6,127 nucleotides of DNA from Spirochaetaceae bacterium (lineage in GTDB: Bacteria > Spirochaetota > Spirochaetia > Treponematales > Breznakiellaceae): NCBI GenBank assembly GCA_031255655.1, contig JAIRSB010000118.1, positions 1 to 6,127 on the forward strand, given 5' to 3'. Below are positions 1 through 5,948 of the stretch, one piece after another. A program made the position numbers and the translations under genes. Position 1 is the stretch's first letter; every line of letters starts with the position of its first letter. The notes beneath the pieces were generated by a model. That model was not told the origin of the DNA and did no database searches. It saw only the letters and a list, made by a program, of their open reading frames with translations.

Positions 1-1
1 C

Positions 2-112
2 TACGATGTGGAGGATATAGAACGCCACATCAAGGCAGCGGGGGACTTTAAGCGTTTTTTTTCAAATATCCCGCTCTTAAACGCTGGCTCGCCGGTACCG
101 ACAGCGGGATAA
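2..112 (+). CDS. 3' end of an unrecognised protein-coding gene (partial)
   Basis: An open frame enters from the left edge and runs 36 codons to a TAA at 110-112. It begins YDVEDIERHIKAAGDFKRFF, a charged, helix-like composition typical of real protein, and ends in a short Gly/Pro-containing tail (NAGSPVPTAG). I do not recognise the family and no motif is visible in so short a piece. A GC-rich hairpin starts 12 nt after the stop, as expected for the end of a transcription unit. The opposite strand is also open here (1-213, GTG start), but its translation looks less protein-like and would read through that hairpin, so I prefer the plus strand. The last ten codons lie within a motif that recurs, diverged, near 466-495, so the C-terminus may have been replaced by repeat-derived sequence. 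Confidence 0.5.
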   Translation, partial: YDVEDIERHIKAAGDFKRFFSNIPLLNAGSPVPTAG

Positions 113-124
113 AGTAACTTTTTT

Positions 125-150
125 AGCGGGGGAGTAAAGATTCCCCCGCT
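125..150 (+). terminator. GC-rich hairpin after the first gene, possible terminator
   Basis: AGCGGGGGA (125-133) pairs perfectly with TCCCCCGCT (142-150) around an 8-nt loop. It lies 12 nt after the TAA at 110-112. The T-run (118-124) lies before the hairpin instead of after it, so this is not a textbook rho-independent terminator on the plus strand. A second inverted repeat just upstream, ATCCCGCT (68-75) with AGCGGGAT (103-110), is followed within 8 nt by that T-run and could act in its place or form an alternative fold. A role in ending the upstream transcript is inferred from position. Confidence 0.4.
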
Positions 151-468
151 TACTAAGACTTCCAAAATGTGAATAATAAAAAGACATTCGCAGACAGCGG
201 ATAATCCGTTCACGCGGGTTCGATGATCCGGTATTAGAAGTAAGAAGTTGTATTGTCAAATAATTTTCCGCAAAGAACTAAAAGTTAATCACACACAATC
301 CAAATTTTTTGTAATACACTTACGCTCCCAAAAATTGCCGCCCACCTAAATTTTCCGAAACTAACTTTCTAACTGCGGCTTTCTCGTAAAATCAGGCTTA
401 ACTTAGCAATGAAACAAACCGATAAAAGATTTAACATGGTTTAGGAATATTATAAAACTGTCAGTTAT

Positions 469-486
469 CCCGCCTTCTAACGCGGG
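469..486. repeat. Stem-loop within a diverged repeat copy
   Basis: CCCGC (469-473) pairs with GCGGG (482-486) around an 8-nt loop. The surrounding string, ATCCCGCCTTCTAACGCGGG from 467, resembles ATCCCGCTCTTAAACGCTGG at 68-87 at the end of the first gene, with small indels. The two look like diverged copies of one short element, though similarity by chance cannot be excluded by eye. Confidence 0.35.
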
Positions 487-497
487 GAACCGGCGAA

Positions 498-517
498 GCG
501 GCAAATTTTCAGTCCGC
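498..517. repeat. Direct repeat copy 1 with a small stem-loop
   Basis: GCGGCAAATTTTC (498-510) is repeated exactly at 680-692. In this copy GCGG (498-501) can pair with CCGC (514-517) around a 12-nt loop containing ATTTTC. It belongs with the hairpins at 604-628 and 677-697, which also present ATTTTC in or beside the loop. Confidence 0.45.
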
Positions 518-603
518 CCCTAAACTTAAATACCGCTTATTCCATTGTTTTTAGGAACGCCGCCGGAAACGGTAACGGTAGTTTTAAAGGAATACGCGAA
601 AAC

Positions 604-628
604 GCGGCGAACATATTTTCAGCGCCGC
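604..628. repeat. GCGGCG/CGCCGC stem-loop with ATTTTC loop
   Basis: GCGGCG (604-609) pairs perfectly with CGCCGC (623-628) around a 13-nt loop that includes ATATTTTC. The stem sequence is the same as that of the hairpin at 677-697, which suggests a repeated element and not an isolated structure. No run of T follows directly, so a terminator role is unlikely. Confidence 0.4.
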
Positions 629-676
629 TTTAAAACGAAGTTGACCGTCAGTGTTCCGGCGTGAATGTCATTGGCG

Positions 677-697
677 GCGGCGGCAAATTTTCGCCGC
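677..697. repeat. Direct repeat copy 2 in a GCGGCG/CGCCGC stem-loop
   Basis: GCGGCG (677-682) pairs with CGCCGC (692-697), enclosing a 9-nt loop that closes further with a G-T wobble. The 13-bp direct repeat GCGGCAAATTTTC lies here at 680-692. The structure ends 5 nt before the first TTGACA box of the flaA promoter region. It could insulate that promoter from upstream transcription or act on supercoiling, but this is inference from position only. Confidence 0.45.
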
Positions 698-728
698 GCT
701 TCTTGACAAAAGGGCGTTTGAATATAGT

Positions 729-757
729 TTGACAAAGCTTATTCGAATCAATATACT
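729..757 (+). promoter_or_regulatory. Sigma-70-type promoter for the flaA-flaA-rlmB cluster
   Basis: A perfect -35 box TTGACA (729-734) and a near-perfect -10 box TATACT (752-757) are separated by exactly 17 nt. Transcription would start near 763-765 and leave a leader of about 48 nt before the ATG at 813. Another TTGACA lies at 703-708, but its best downstream box, TATAGT at 723-728, is only 14 nt away, so it is probably weak or unused. The match indicates the housekeeping sigma factor and not a FliA-type flagellar sigma factor. Confidence 0.75.
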
Positions 758-798
758 GGATTACACTTAATAAATCCATTATTGCATGATAGTCAGAT

Positions 799-803
799 AG
801 GAG
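799..803 (+). promoter_or_regulatory. Ribosome binding site of the first flaA gene
   Basis: AGGAG lies 9 nt before the ATG at 813 and fixes this start, which also gives a complete signal peptide. Confidence 0.75.
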
Positions 804-812
804 AAAAACCGT

Positions 813-1646
813 ATGAAAACAGGCAGTTCAAAAGTATTTTGCCTCGTTCTTTTTGTAAGTTTGTTGGCAATTCCAGCCTTCAGCGACAGCGAAACCATCG
901 CGTATGAGTCGATAATTCTTGATGATTTTGACGGCTCGCCCTACGAGATTGATGGTGAGGAATACCATTACACGTGGAAAGCTGTTGGCAGCAAATTTTC
1001 CACAAAAACAGACACCCAGTCATTCCCCGTCGTAAGTCCGGTAGCAACGGCCCCTCAGGCGCTTCTGAGGCAGAAACCGGACATTAAAAGTCTTGGCATA
1101 CAGGGTGCTTTTGACAGACACGGATTTAACTGGATAGACATATATCCAACTTATTCGGACGGTGACGGCCAGCCTACGGAGATACCGTTGAATGGGCGTA
1201 CCAGAATGATTGATCTATGGGCGTGGGGTTCCAACTTAAGCTACAGGCTGGAGGCCTATATTAGGGACTATCAAGGAAGAATTCATGAAATACCGCTTGG
1301 AAACCTAAAATTTGCCGGATGGAAGAATCTCCGTGCAAATGTTCCAATCAGCATACCAATGATTTCTAATGTTCTGCCGCGTTCAACACATGTTTCGACT
1401 TTCGTTAAGTTTCGACTTTGGACAGACCCTGATGAACGCACTTATGTAGACCTTAAACGCGATATGAACGGCAAAATAACTCAGATAGTGCCGTTTTATC
1501 TTTATATTTCCCAGTTAAAAGTGCTGTCAGATATTTATGAAACCGTTTATGACGGAGATGAGCTAGCGTATCCAAAAAATACTGAGGCGCTCTGGGCTAA
1601 CGTCGAAAACGCTGATAACGCTGATAACACAGCAAATAATAATTAA
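813..1646 (+). CDS. flaA: Flagellar filament outer layer (sheath) protein, FlaA family
   Basis: This 277-residue protein is a predicted component of the FlaA sheath around the FlaB core of spirochaete periplasmic flagella. Residues 1-24 form a Sec signal peptide: K2 and K7, a hydrophobic core from V8 to about I20, and an A-F-S site before D25. FlaA proteins are known to be Sec-exported, unlike FlaB. The mature part carries the family core at about 133-178, with W136, G139 and N141, then a D-Y-x-G-R segment (152-156) and F-A-G-W-K-x-L (167-173). This block aligns with 126-171 of the next gene product. A second shared block, YLYISQLKVLSDIYE, is at 229-243. The C-terminus is Asn/Asp-rich and built on a 9-bp tandem repeat. 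It is shorter than the classical 37-kDa treponemal FlaA and fits the smaller FlaA paralogue type found as adjacent gene pairs in treponemes. It is first in a cluster behind a strong promoter. Confidence 0.87.
   Translation: MKTGSSKVFCLVLFVSLLAIPAFSDSETIAYESIILDDFDGSPYEIDGEEYHYTWKAVGSKFSTKTDTQSFPVVSPVATAPQALLRQKPDIKSLGIQGAFDRHGFNWIDIYPTYSDGDGQPTEIPLNGRTRMIDLWAWGSNLSYRLEAYIRDYQGRIHEIPLGNLKFAGWKNLRANVPISIPMISNVLPRSTHVSTFVKFRLWTDPDERTYVDLKRDMNGKITQIVPFYLYISQLKVLSDIYETVYDGDELAYPKNTEALWANVENADNADNTANNN
1608..1628 (+). repeat. 9-bp tandem repeat in the 3' end of flaA
   Basis: The unit AACGCTGAT occurs at 1608-1616 and 1617-1625, followed by a partial unit AAC. It encodes the NADNADN stretch of the C-terminal tail. 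As a multiple of three it can expand or contract by slippage without changing frame. Confidence 0.6.
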
Positions 1647-1659
1647 AAGCGAGGTTTAA

Positions 1660-2382
1660 ATGAAACGCATTGTATTAACAGGTTTGGGCATTTTTTGTGC
1701 GGCTGCTCTGTTTGGGCAGGCCGCTGAAATCGGTACGCCGGACGCTACCACTATGGAAGACGGTTTGCCGCAGCAGCGTCTTTCCGAGGTTTCGGTTGAC
1801 AAGTTCGAAATGGAAGGTCTCTGGCATTCCGCTATTTCTTCTGACACCGGTTATTCCTTCAGCAGACTGTTCGACGGGGGGCCGCATAGCAAGCCGCCTG
1901 TTGAAGGCGAGGCGGAATTAAACATTCCCGATGTAAAAGTTTTGGGCACACGGGTAGACTTTTTACGGCGCGGTTACACCAGCCTTTACATCACCGCGTC
2001 CCGTCCTATACCTGTAGAGGGAATAGTGAAAACGGTTTCTATATGGGTTGCCGGACGTAACTATAATCACAAACTCAATCTCCTAATTCAGGATTTCTAT
2101 GGACGGAATTTTGAGATTTACATGGGAAAACTGAACTTTCAGGGCTGGAAAAAACTTACCGCCGCGATACCGCCTCAGCAGGAAGTCGGCATGAACGGAG
2201 TAGTCCAGCAGAACTATCATTACAGCAACATCTCAGGATTAAGAATCGTCGGGTTTAGAATCGACTGTGACCCGATGGAAGCATATGGCGCATACTATGT
2301 TTACATGGACGATCTTAGGGCGATTACCGACCTGTTCACGGAAAACATGCGCGATCCTGACGACCCTGTTGACGACTGGTAG
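1660..2382 (+). CDS. flaA: Second flagellar filament outer layer protein, FlaA family
   Basis: This 240-residue paralogue of the preceding protein starts 13 nt after its stop, with GAGG (1651-1654) 5 nt before the ATG. Residues 1-21 look like a Sec signal peptide: K2 and R3, a hydrophobic stretch from I4 to F18, and G-Q-A before A22. The family core lies at 126-171, with W129, G132 and N134, then D-F-Y-G-R (145-149) and F-Q-G-W-K-K-L (160-166). A C-terminal block, YVYMDDLRAITDLFTE (213-228), matches the corresponding block of the first protein. The tail is acidic (DPDDPVDDW). Adjacent, non-identical FlaA-family genes are known in treponemes, for example Tp0663/Tp0664 in T. pallidum as I recall. 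Co-expression suggests the two proteins act together in the periplasmic flagellar sheath. Which one corresponds to which named FlaA cannot be settled by eye. Confidence 0.85.
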   Translation: MKRIVLTGLGIFCAAALFGQAAEIGTPDATTMEDGLPQQRLSEVSVDKFEMEGLWHSAISSDTGYSFSRLFDGGPHSKPPVEGEAELNIPDVKVLGTRVDFLRRGYTSLYITASRPIPVEGIVKTVSIWVAGRNYNHKLNLLIQDFYGRNFEIYMGKLNFQGWKKLTAAIPPQQEVGMNGVVQQNYHYSNISGLRIVGFRIDCDPMEAYGAYYVYMDDLRAITDLFTENMRDPDDPVDDW

Positions 2383-2393
2383 ACCGCCGCGCT

Positions 2394-3125
2394 TTGATAT
2401 ATTTGACTGGATTTCACGCGATCGAGGAACGTATAAAAGCTAACGCGGCGAATTGTGTTTTGCTCGTTGCTAAAGCCGGTCCAAGAGCGCGTGAAATCGC
2501 CTCCCTTGCGGCGAAATGCGGGGTGCGTGTTTTACGTACTGGCGCAAGTGATTTAGACCGTATTTCACAAGACCACCGGGGACTTGCTCTTGAAGTAAGC
2601 GATGACAAGCAGTCCCCAATTACTTTTACATCATTTCTGGAATCACTTGACGGCAAAAGAGATGTACTCGCGGTGATGCTGGACGAAATAACCGACCCGC
2701 ACAATTTCGGCGCTATCATCCGTTCCTGCGATCAGTTCAATGTTGATATTGTAATCACACGGGATAGACGCAATGCCAAACACGCGCCCATTATCGCTAA
2801 AACATCAGCGGGCGCGTCCGCATGGGTGCCCTCCGTATGTGTCGCGAATTTGGCTCGTGCCGCAGAACAACTAAAAGAAGCCTCCTTTTGGATATACGGC
2901 GCAGACATGAAAGGCAGTCCGGTTTATAATTGCGATATGCGCGGGCGAGTCTGCGTTATACTCGGCGGAGAAGGATCGGGGCTAAGTCGTCTTCTTAGTG
3001 AAAAATGCGATTCCCGCATAGCCATACCGTCTTCAGGACACATCGACAGCCTCAACGTTTCTGTCGCGGCTGGAATCATACTTTATGAGGTAGTGAGGCA
3101 GCGTGAAAACAAAGCTCCGGCTTGA
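2394..3125 (+). CDS. rlmB: 23S rRNA 2'-O-methyltransferase, RlmB/TrmH (SPOUT) family
   Basis: This 243-residue cytoplasmic enzyme uses S-adenosylmethionine to methylate a ribose in rRNA; E. coli RlmB modifies G2251 of 23S rRNA. The N-terminal substrate-binding part begins TGFHAIEERI, the usual RlmB opening. The three SPOUT motifs are present: DPHNFGAIIRSCD (101-113, with N104, G106 and R110), VILGGEGSGLSRL (188-200) and IPSSGHIDSLNVSVAAGI (211-228, with S219, L220 and N221). Length is normal. The start is a TTG 11 nt after the second flaA stop, with no Shine-Dalgarno sequence. The frame upstream holds no ATG, GTG or TTG before a stop at 2370-2372. A second in-frame TTG is at 2403. Translation is therefore probably coupled to flaA. 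RlmB and the tRNA methylase TrmH are hard to separate by eye, but motif order and length favour RlmB. Confidence 0.9.
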   Translation: MIYLTGFHAIEERIKANAANCVLLVAKAGPRAREIASLAAKCGVRVLRTGASDLDRISQDHRGLALEVSDDKQSPITFTSFLESLDGKRDVLAVMLDEITDPHNFGAIIRSCDQFNVDIVITRDRRNAKHAPIIAKTSAGASAWVPSVCVANLARAAEQLKEASFWIYGADMKGSPVYNCDMRGRVCVILGGEGSGLSRLLSEKCDSRIAIPSSGHIDSLNVSVAAGIILYEVVRQRENKAPA

Positions 3126-3147
3126 AACAAACTTAGTGCCGGCAGTA

Positions 3148-3864
3148 TCAATTGTAAAACAAACATATCCCATGAACTTTTTTAGCGCCCGCGCTTTTGA
3201 GAGTCCGTGCGCACACATCCATTGTTGAACCGGTTGTAAAGACATCATCAAAGACGATTACTTCTTCGGGTGGATTTTTTGTACAAAGTATTCGTCCTTG
3301 CAGATTCGTTAGACGTTCGGATTGTCCAAGCGTCTTTTGAGCTTTTGAGGCAATGCGTTTCAAACAGCGAAACACCGGAATATTCATCTGTTTTTCTAGT
3401 ATTCGGGCGATATGCTCTATTTGATCCCAACCGGCTGTCTTTATTTTACCTTTTCGCGGTGGAACTGGCGTCCAGATTGCTCCACTCGGCAGGCAATTCA
3501 TAGCGGAAATCAATTTTTCTGAAAAAAAACGGGCAAGAACTCGGTGCTTCCCGAATTTATACGCTTTTAATAGTGTTTCCGCTCTGCCTATGTATTGGTA
3601 TAACAGAGTCATGCTGTCGTAAGCAACGGCTGGGGCATCTGTTCGCCGGCAATTCATGCAGATTTCCGCCTCTGAAATAAGCGGCCGTCCGCACGCGGAA
3701 CAGCAACGCCTCTGTTCGCGCGGAAAACTATCATAACAATTTCCGCATAATCCAAACCATGCCTCGCGCTTGTTAAGCAATGTTTGTCCGCACACCGCGC
3801 AGCCTAATGGAAACAAGTATTCACGTATCAGACTTACTGTTTGCGAAAATTTTATCGTTTGCAT
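3148..3864 (-). CDS. comF: ComF family protein, zinc-ribbon plus phosphoribosyltransferase domain
   Basis: This 238-residue cytoplasmic protein has the full ComF layout. The N-terminal half carries four Cys-x2-Cys pairs (C22/C25, C40/C43, C55/C58, C69/C72), consistent with a double zinc ribbon. The C-terminal half is a type I phosphoribosyltransferase fold with the family signature K-x-Q-K-T-L-G-Q-S-E-R (174-184) and the PRPP-binding loop VIVFDDVFTTGST (202-214, D206 and D207). In naturally competent bacteria ComF is needed for DNA uptake or integration, but many non-competent bacteria carry it and its substrate is not established. It is last in the leftward cluster, 32 nt after the TPR gene, and ends 22 nt from the converging rlmB. 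No clear ribosome site precedes the ATG. No sign of truncation or of a missing key residue is visible. Confidence 0.88.
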   Translation of the reverse strand: MQTIKFSQTVSLIREYLFPLGCAVCGQTLLNKREAWFGLCGNCYDSFPREQRRCCSACGRPLISEAEICMNCRRTDAPAVAYDSMTLLYQYIGRAETLLKAYKFGKHRVLARFFSEKLISAMNCLPSGAIWTPVPPRKGKIKTAGWDQIEHIARILEKQMNIPVFRCLKRIASKAQKTLGQSERLTNLQGRILCTKNPPEEVIVFDDVFTTGSTMDVCARTLKSAGAKKVHGICLFYN

Positions 3865-3896
3865 ACATATATTTCACGCTTATACCTAATTTTGCT

Positions 3897-4808
3897 TCAG
3901 TATTTACGCGGAATATAGTGAAAAAACTTATTAGCGACTGGATCATCCGGATCAATATCCAGTACTTTGCGGAACAGTGGTTTAGCTTCAATTTCCCGGC
4001 CTGTTTTCAGAGCTAAAATCGCTAAGTTTGAGATGATTTTTATGTTTTCCGTCTCTCGCGATAAGGCCGTTTCCAATTCGTGCCGCGCCGTATCATAATC
4101 TCCGGTCTCTATCAGGCAAATAGCAAGTTCGTTGTAAGTGTCCGCGTAATTTCCACCCGCTTCGATAGCTTTACGAAAGCATTCACCGCCTTCTTTCCAG
4201 CGTTTTAGCCTGCGCAATGCCCAACCCAGTAGAAACCAGCCATTCCATGAATCAGGGTGCGTTTCAAGAAATTTACGCAGTTTCTCCATGCCGGCCTGCT
4301 CATTGCCGCCGCTAATTAAGCTGTACGCCTCCTGATAAGCGTCGCCGACGTGTACGGCATTTTCCTCAAAAAGCACGGATTTGAGTTCCGAAACTTCGCT
4401 GGAATCTGGGAAAAGCCCGTCAAGCGCGGTAATAATCTCACGCGCCATGTTATAAGATCCTTTTTGTAGATGAACTAGCGCGGCATTTCTGAATTCAGTT
4501 AATATGTTTGGCTTAAAAGCAAGCACAAAGCCGCGATAATAATCGGATATTTTATCATTTGCCTGCTTCAGTGCCGCGTTATGGCAGATTACTCGAATCA
4601 TGCCTGAGATTACCATTTCTATGCTAAGGTGTTTAATCGCTTCGGCGTTGGACTTTTCGCTTTCGTCATTGCCAGCGGGAAGTTCCACTGGCACCGGTAT
4701 GGACGGATCAATTGAAAAGCCTTCAACGTTTATTTTCAATTTTAGGCTTTCCGGCACGTGTAAAAAGACTATCCTTGAAACGGCGCCGGAATTGTTAAAG
4801 TGTTTCAT
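3897..4808 (-). CDS. Tetratricopeptide repeat (TPR) protein
   Basis: This 303-residue protein has an uncharacterised N-terminal region (1-100) followed by about five TPR units: roughly 104-137, 153-186, 187-220, 222-255 and 256-289. Typical TPR residues are visible, for example WFLLGWALRRLKRWKEG (191-207), NELAICLIETGDYDTA (226-241) and a closing DIDPDDP (284-290). No signal peptide or membrane segment is seen, so it is probably cytoplasmic. TPR arrays bind partner proteins, and the partner here is unknown. The ATG overlaps the TGA of the PilZ gene (ATGA at 4808-4805) and no Shine-Dalgarno sequence is present, so it is probably translated by coupling. This tight pairing suggests that the TPR and PilZ proteins work together. 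I do not recognise a named family beyond TPR. Confidence 0.82.
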   Translation of the reverse strand: MKHFNNSGAVSRIVFLHVPESLKLKINVEGFSIDPSIPVPVELPAGNDESEKSNAEAIKHLSIEMVISGMIRVICHNAALKQANDKISDYYRGFVLAFKPNILTEFRNAALVHLQKGSYNMAREIITALDGLFPDSSEVSELKSVLFEENAVHVGDAYQEAYSLISGGNEQAGMEKLRKFLETHPDSWNGWFLLGWALRRLKRWKEGGECFRKAIEAGGNYADTYNELAICLIETGDYDTARHELETALSRETENIKIISNLAILALKTGREIEAKPLFRKVLDIDPDDPVANKFFHYIPRKY

Positions 4809-5671
4809 GTTGGTGTACCGGTATTCCCAGCCGATGCGGGCGCTGTCGCAATGGGTGGCGCGGCTGCCGTTGGAATAATCCTAACAGAAGTAAGATAATT
4901 ACTCAGGTGTATTTTGTAAGACATAGGTATGGGATCATCGTAGGAAATGTGAGTAACAACCATGTCTTTCCTATCCGCTACATTTTCCACATTTGTGACT
5001 TTTCCGGCAATAACGTAGCTTTCAACAGGCTCATTAAAGTCGAATTTTATGCTTACACGTTTGTCCATTAAAAATTTGGAAAGACCTAGCATAATAAGAC
5101 GCGCCCCGTTGAACGAAATATCACGCAATATGCAACGGCGAGGGACTCCCTCCATTGTAACTCCGACATCTTTCGTTATTAGATGCAATTTTCGCAAACT
5201 TTCCGGAGTTATATTTATGCGCTCGTCTTTACGTTTGGATGAAGTTACATTCGCTTCCAGTATGCTGCCGACAATTCCTATAAGATCATCCGGCGGCCTA
5301 TTAGAAAATTGCAGTGTAAACATGAACATATCAGCTGCCTCATCGTATGAGGAAAATCCGGTTACCCGGGCGGAAACTAAAAACGCCACCTGCTCGCCGC
5401 TTGCCGGCGTTTTAAAAGTGAATTTGATGCTCGCTAAATTATTCGCTTCTTTTAATTTTTTTATGATGCCAGATTTATTACTGGCTACTACTTTGGCTTC
5501 TTCAAAAGTTGTCGAGTAGACGAAACACGGGAAAAAGTCTGAGCCGCATTTTAGAATGATCTGCTTTGTCTGCAATCCGGTTACTTGAATGATTTCCTTA
5601 TTGAAAGTTACAGGAATGCTTTTGAATTCACTGTAGTAATCTCGTATTTTTTGTTGTGTTAAAATCCCCAT
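4805..5671 (-). CDS. PilZ domain protein, probable cyclic di-GMP receptor
   Basis: With the start at 5671 this is a 288-residue soluble protein. The first 140 or so residues form a YcgR-like N-terminal domain (VTFNKEIIQVTG, then RPPDDLIGIVGSILEANV). A PilZ domain follows, and a low-complexity Ala/Pro/Thr tail of about 22 residues ends the protein. Both c-di-GMP-binding motifs are intact: R-K-D-E-R (RxxxR) at 147-151, and D-I-S-F-N-G (DxSxxG) at 184-189. PilZ proteins bind c-di-GMP and pass the signal to motility or other targets; a PilZ protein of this kind is known in T. denticola. Start choice is uncertain. A TTG at 5692-5690 preceded by AGGA would add seven residues. I prefer ATG 5671 because MGILTQQKIRDYY resembles the N-terminus I expect for treponemal relatives. 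It is first in the PilZ-TPR-ComF cluster. Confidence 0.85.
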   Translation of the reverse strand: MGILTQQKIRDYYSEFKSIPVTFNKEIIQVTGLQTKQIILKCGSDFFPCFVYSTTFEEAKVVASNKSGIIKKLKEANNLASIKFTFKTPASGEQVAFLVSARVTGFSSYDEAADMFMFTLQFSNRPPDDLIGIVGSILEANVTSSKRKDERINITPESLRKLHLITKDVGVTMEGVPRRCILRDISFNGARLIMLGLSKFLMDKRVSIKFDFNEPVESYVIAGKVTNVENVADRKDMVVTHISYDDPIPMSYKIHLSNYLTSVRIIPTAAAPPIATAPASAGNTGTPT

Positions 5672-5840
5672 ATTATAATGACCATACCTCAATTTTCCTA
5701 TTAAGTAAAGGCGAAATTACATGGACAACAGTGCCCATGTGTTCACGTTCCGAAAAGGTCGGGGAAGCAGGCTTTCGGCAATTTCTGACGCAAAAGCATA
5801 TACGTTAGGAGAGAAAAGTGAGTTAGGCACTCGGTAATTC
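5672..5840 (-). other. Upstream region of the PilZ cluster, including an imperfect palindrome
   Basis: This stretch lies between the transposase remnant and the PilZ gene and should hold the promoter of the leftward cluster. I cannot find a good -35/-10 pair. An imperfect palindrome spans 5719-5740 (ACATGG with CCATGT, and inner CA with TG), which could be an operator or part of an IS end. AGGA sits just before the alternative TTG start. No gene is supported here. Confidence 0.35.
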
Positions 5841-5936
5841 CTAGTGTAATTCAAAGAATACCTCATAAGGCGTTCTAAAGCCAAGAGTTTTCCTTGCTCG
5901 CTCATTTAGTGACCGCACTATCTCCTCTGACTCAAT
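5841..5936 (-). pseudogene. C-terminal fragment of an IS30-family transposase
   Basis: Reading leftward, the frame gives LNERARKTLGFRTPYEVFF followed by ELH and a stop at 5843-5841. This matches the very conserved C-terminal end of IS30-family transposases (LNxRPRKxLGxxTPxEVF). Only about 23 codons are clearly homologous, from 5909 to 5844. A stop lies in the same frame at 5939-5937, and the catalytic DDE core and the N-terminal DNA-binding domain are absent. This is therefore a remnant, not an active element. It lies in the same orientation as the PilZ cluster, about 150 nt upstream, and the IS end would be expected between 5700 and 5840, though I cannot identify a terminal repeat. Confidence 0.72.
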
Positions 5937-5948
5937 TCACGGAAATCA

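Larger units (their letters stand above)
151..702. other. Long non-coding spacer
   Basis: I find no supportable gene in this stretch. The left part (about 151-460) is AT-rich and frequently interrupted in all frames. The right part (about 466-700) is GC-richer and carries the stem-loops and the direct repeat listed separately. One stop-free plus-strand frame at 481-631 contains NTAYSIVFRNAAGNGNG, but it has no start codon, no ribosome site and no recognisable domain. No tRNA, rRNA or CRISPR structure is visible. The spacer is unusually long for this otherwise tightly packed window. Confidence 0.6.

Noticed and set aside
1..213. Minus-strand open frame with GTG start opposite the first gene fragment
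   Set aside because: It has no ribosome site, would read through the 125-150 hairpin, has a less protein-like composition, and competes with a plausible plus-strand gene end.
195..235. tRNA-like GGTTCGA string
   Set aside because: The flanking bases do not form a T-arm stem, and no anticodon arm, acceptor stem or CCA is visible.
231..259. Possible leftward promoter TTGACA-N17-TAATAC
   Set aside because: The -35 box is good, but the -10 box matches poorly and no leftward gene lies downstream of it.
481..631. Stop-free plus-strand frame in the spacer
   Set aside because: It has no start codon or ribosome site and its sequence is dominated by repeat and hairpin elements. It could be a decayed gene, but nothing supports a call.
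3117..3142. Inverted repeat CCGGC/GCCGG between rlmB and comF as a bidirectional terminator
   Set aside because: Only five base pairs with a 16-nt loop and no T-run on either side; too weak to call.
5049..5519. 156-codon plus-strand ORF inside the PilZ gene
   Set aside because: It is antisense to a gene with intact PilZ motifs and has no recognisable domain or ribosome site.
5717..5905. Minus-strand ORF over the IS30 remnant in another frame
   Set aside because: The neighbouring frame carries the recognisable IS30 C-terminal motif; this one shows no family resemblance.
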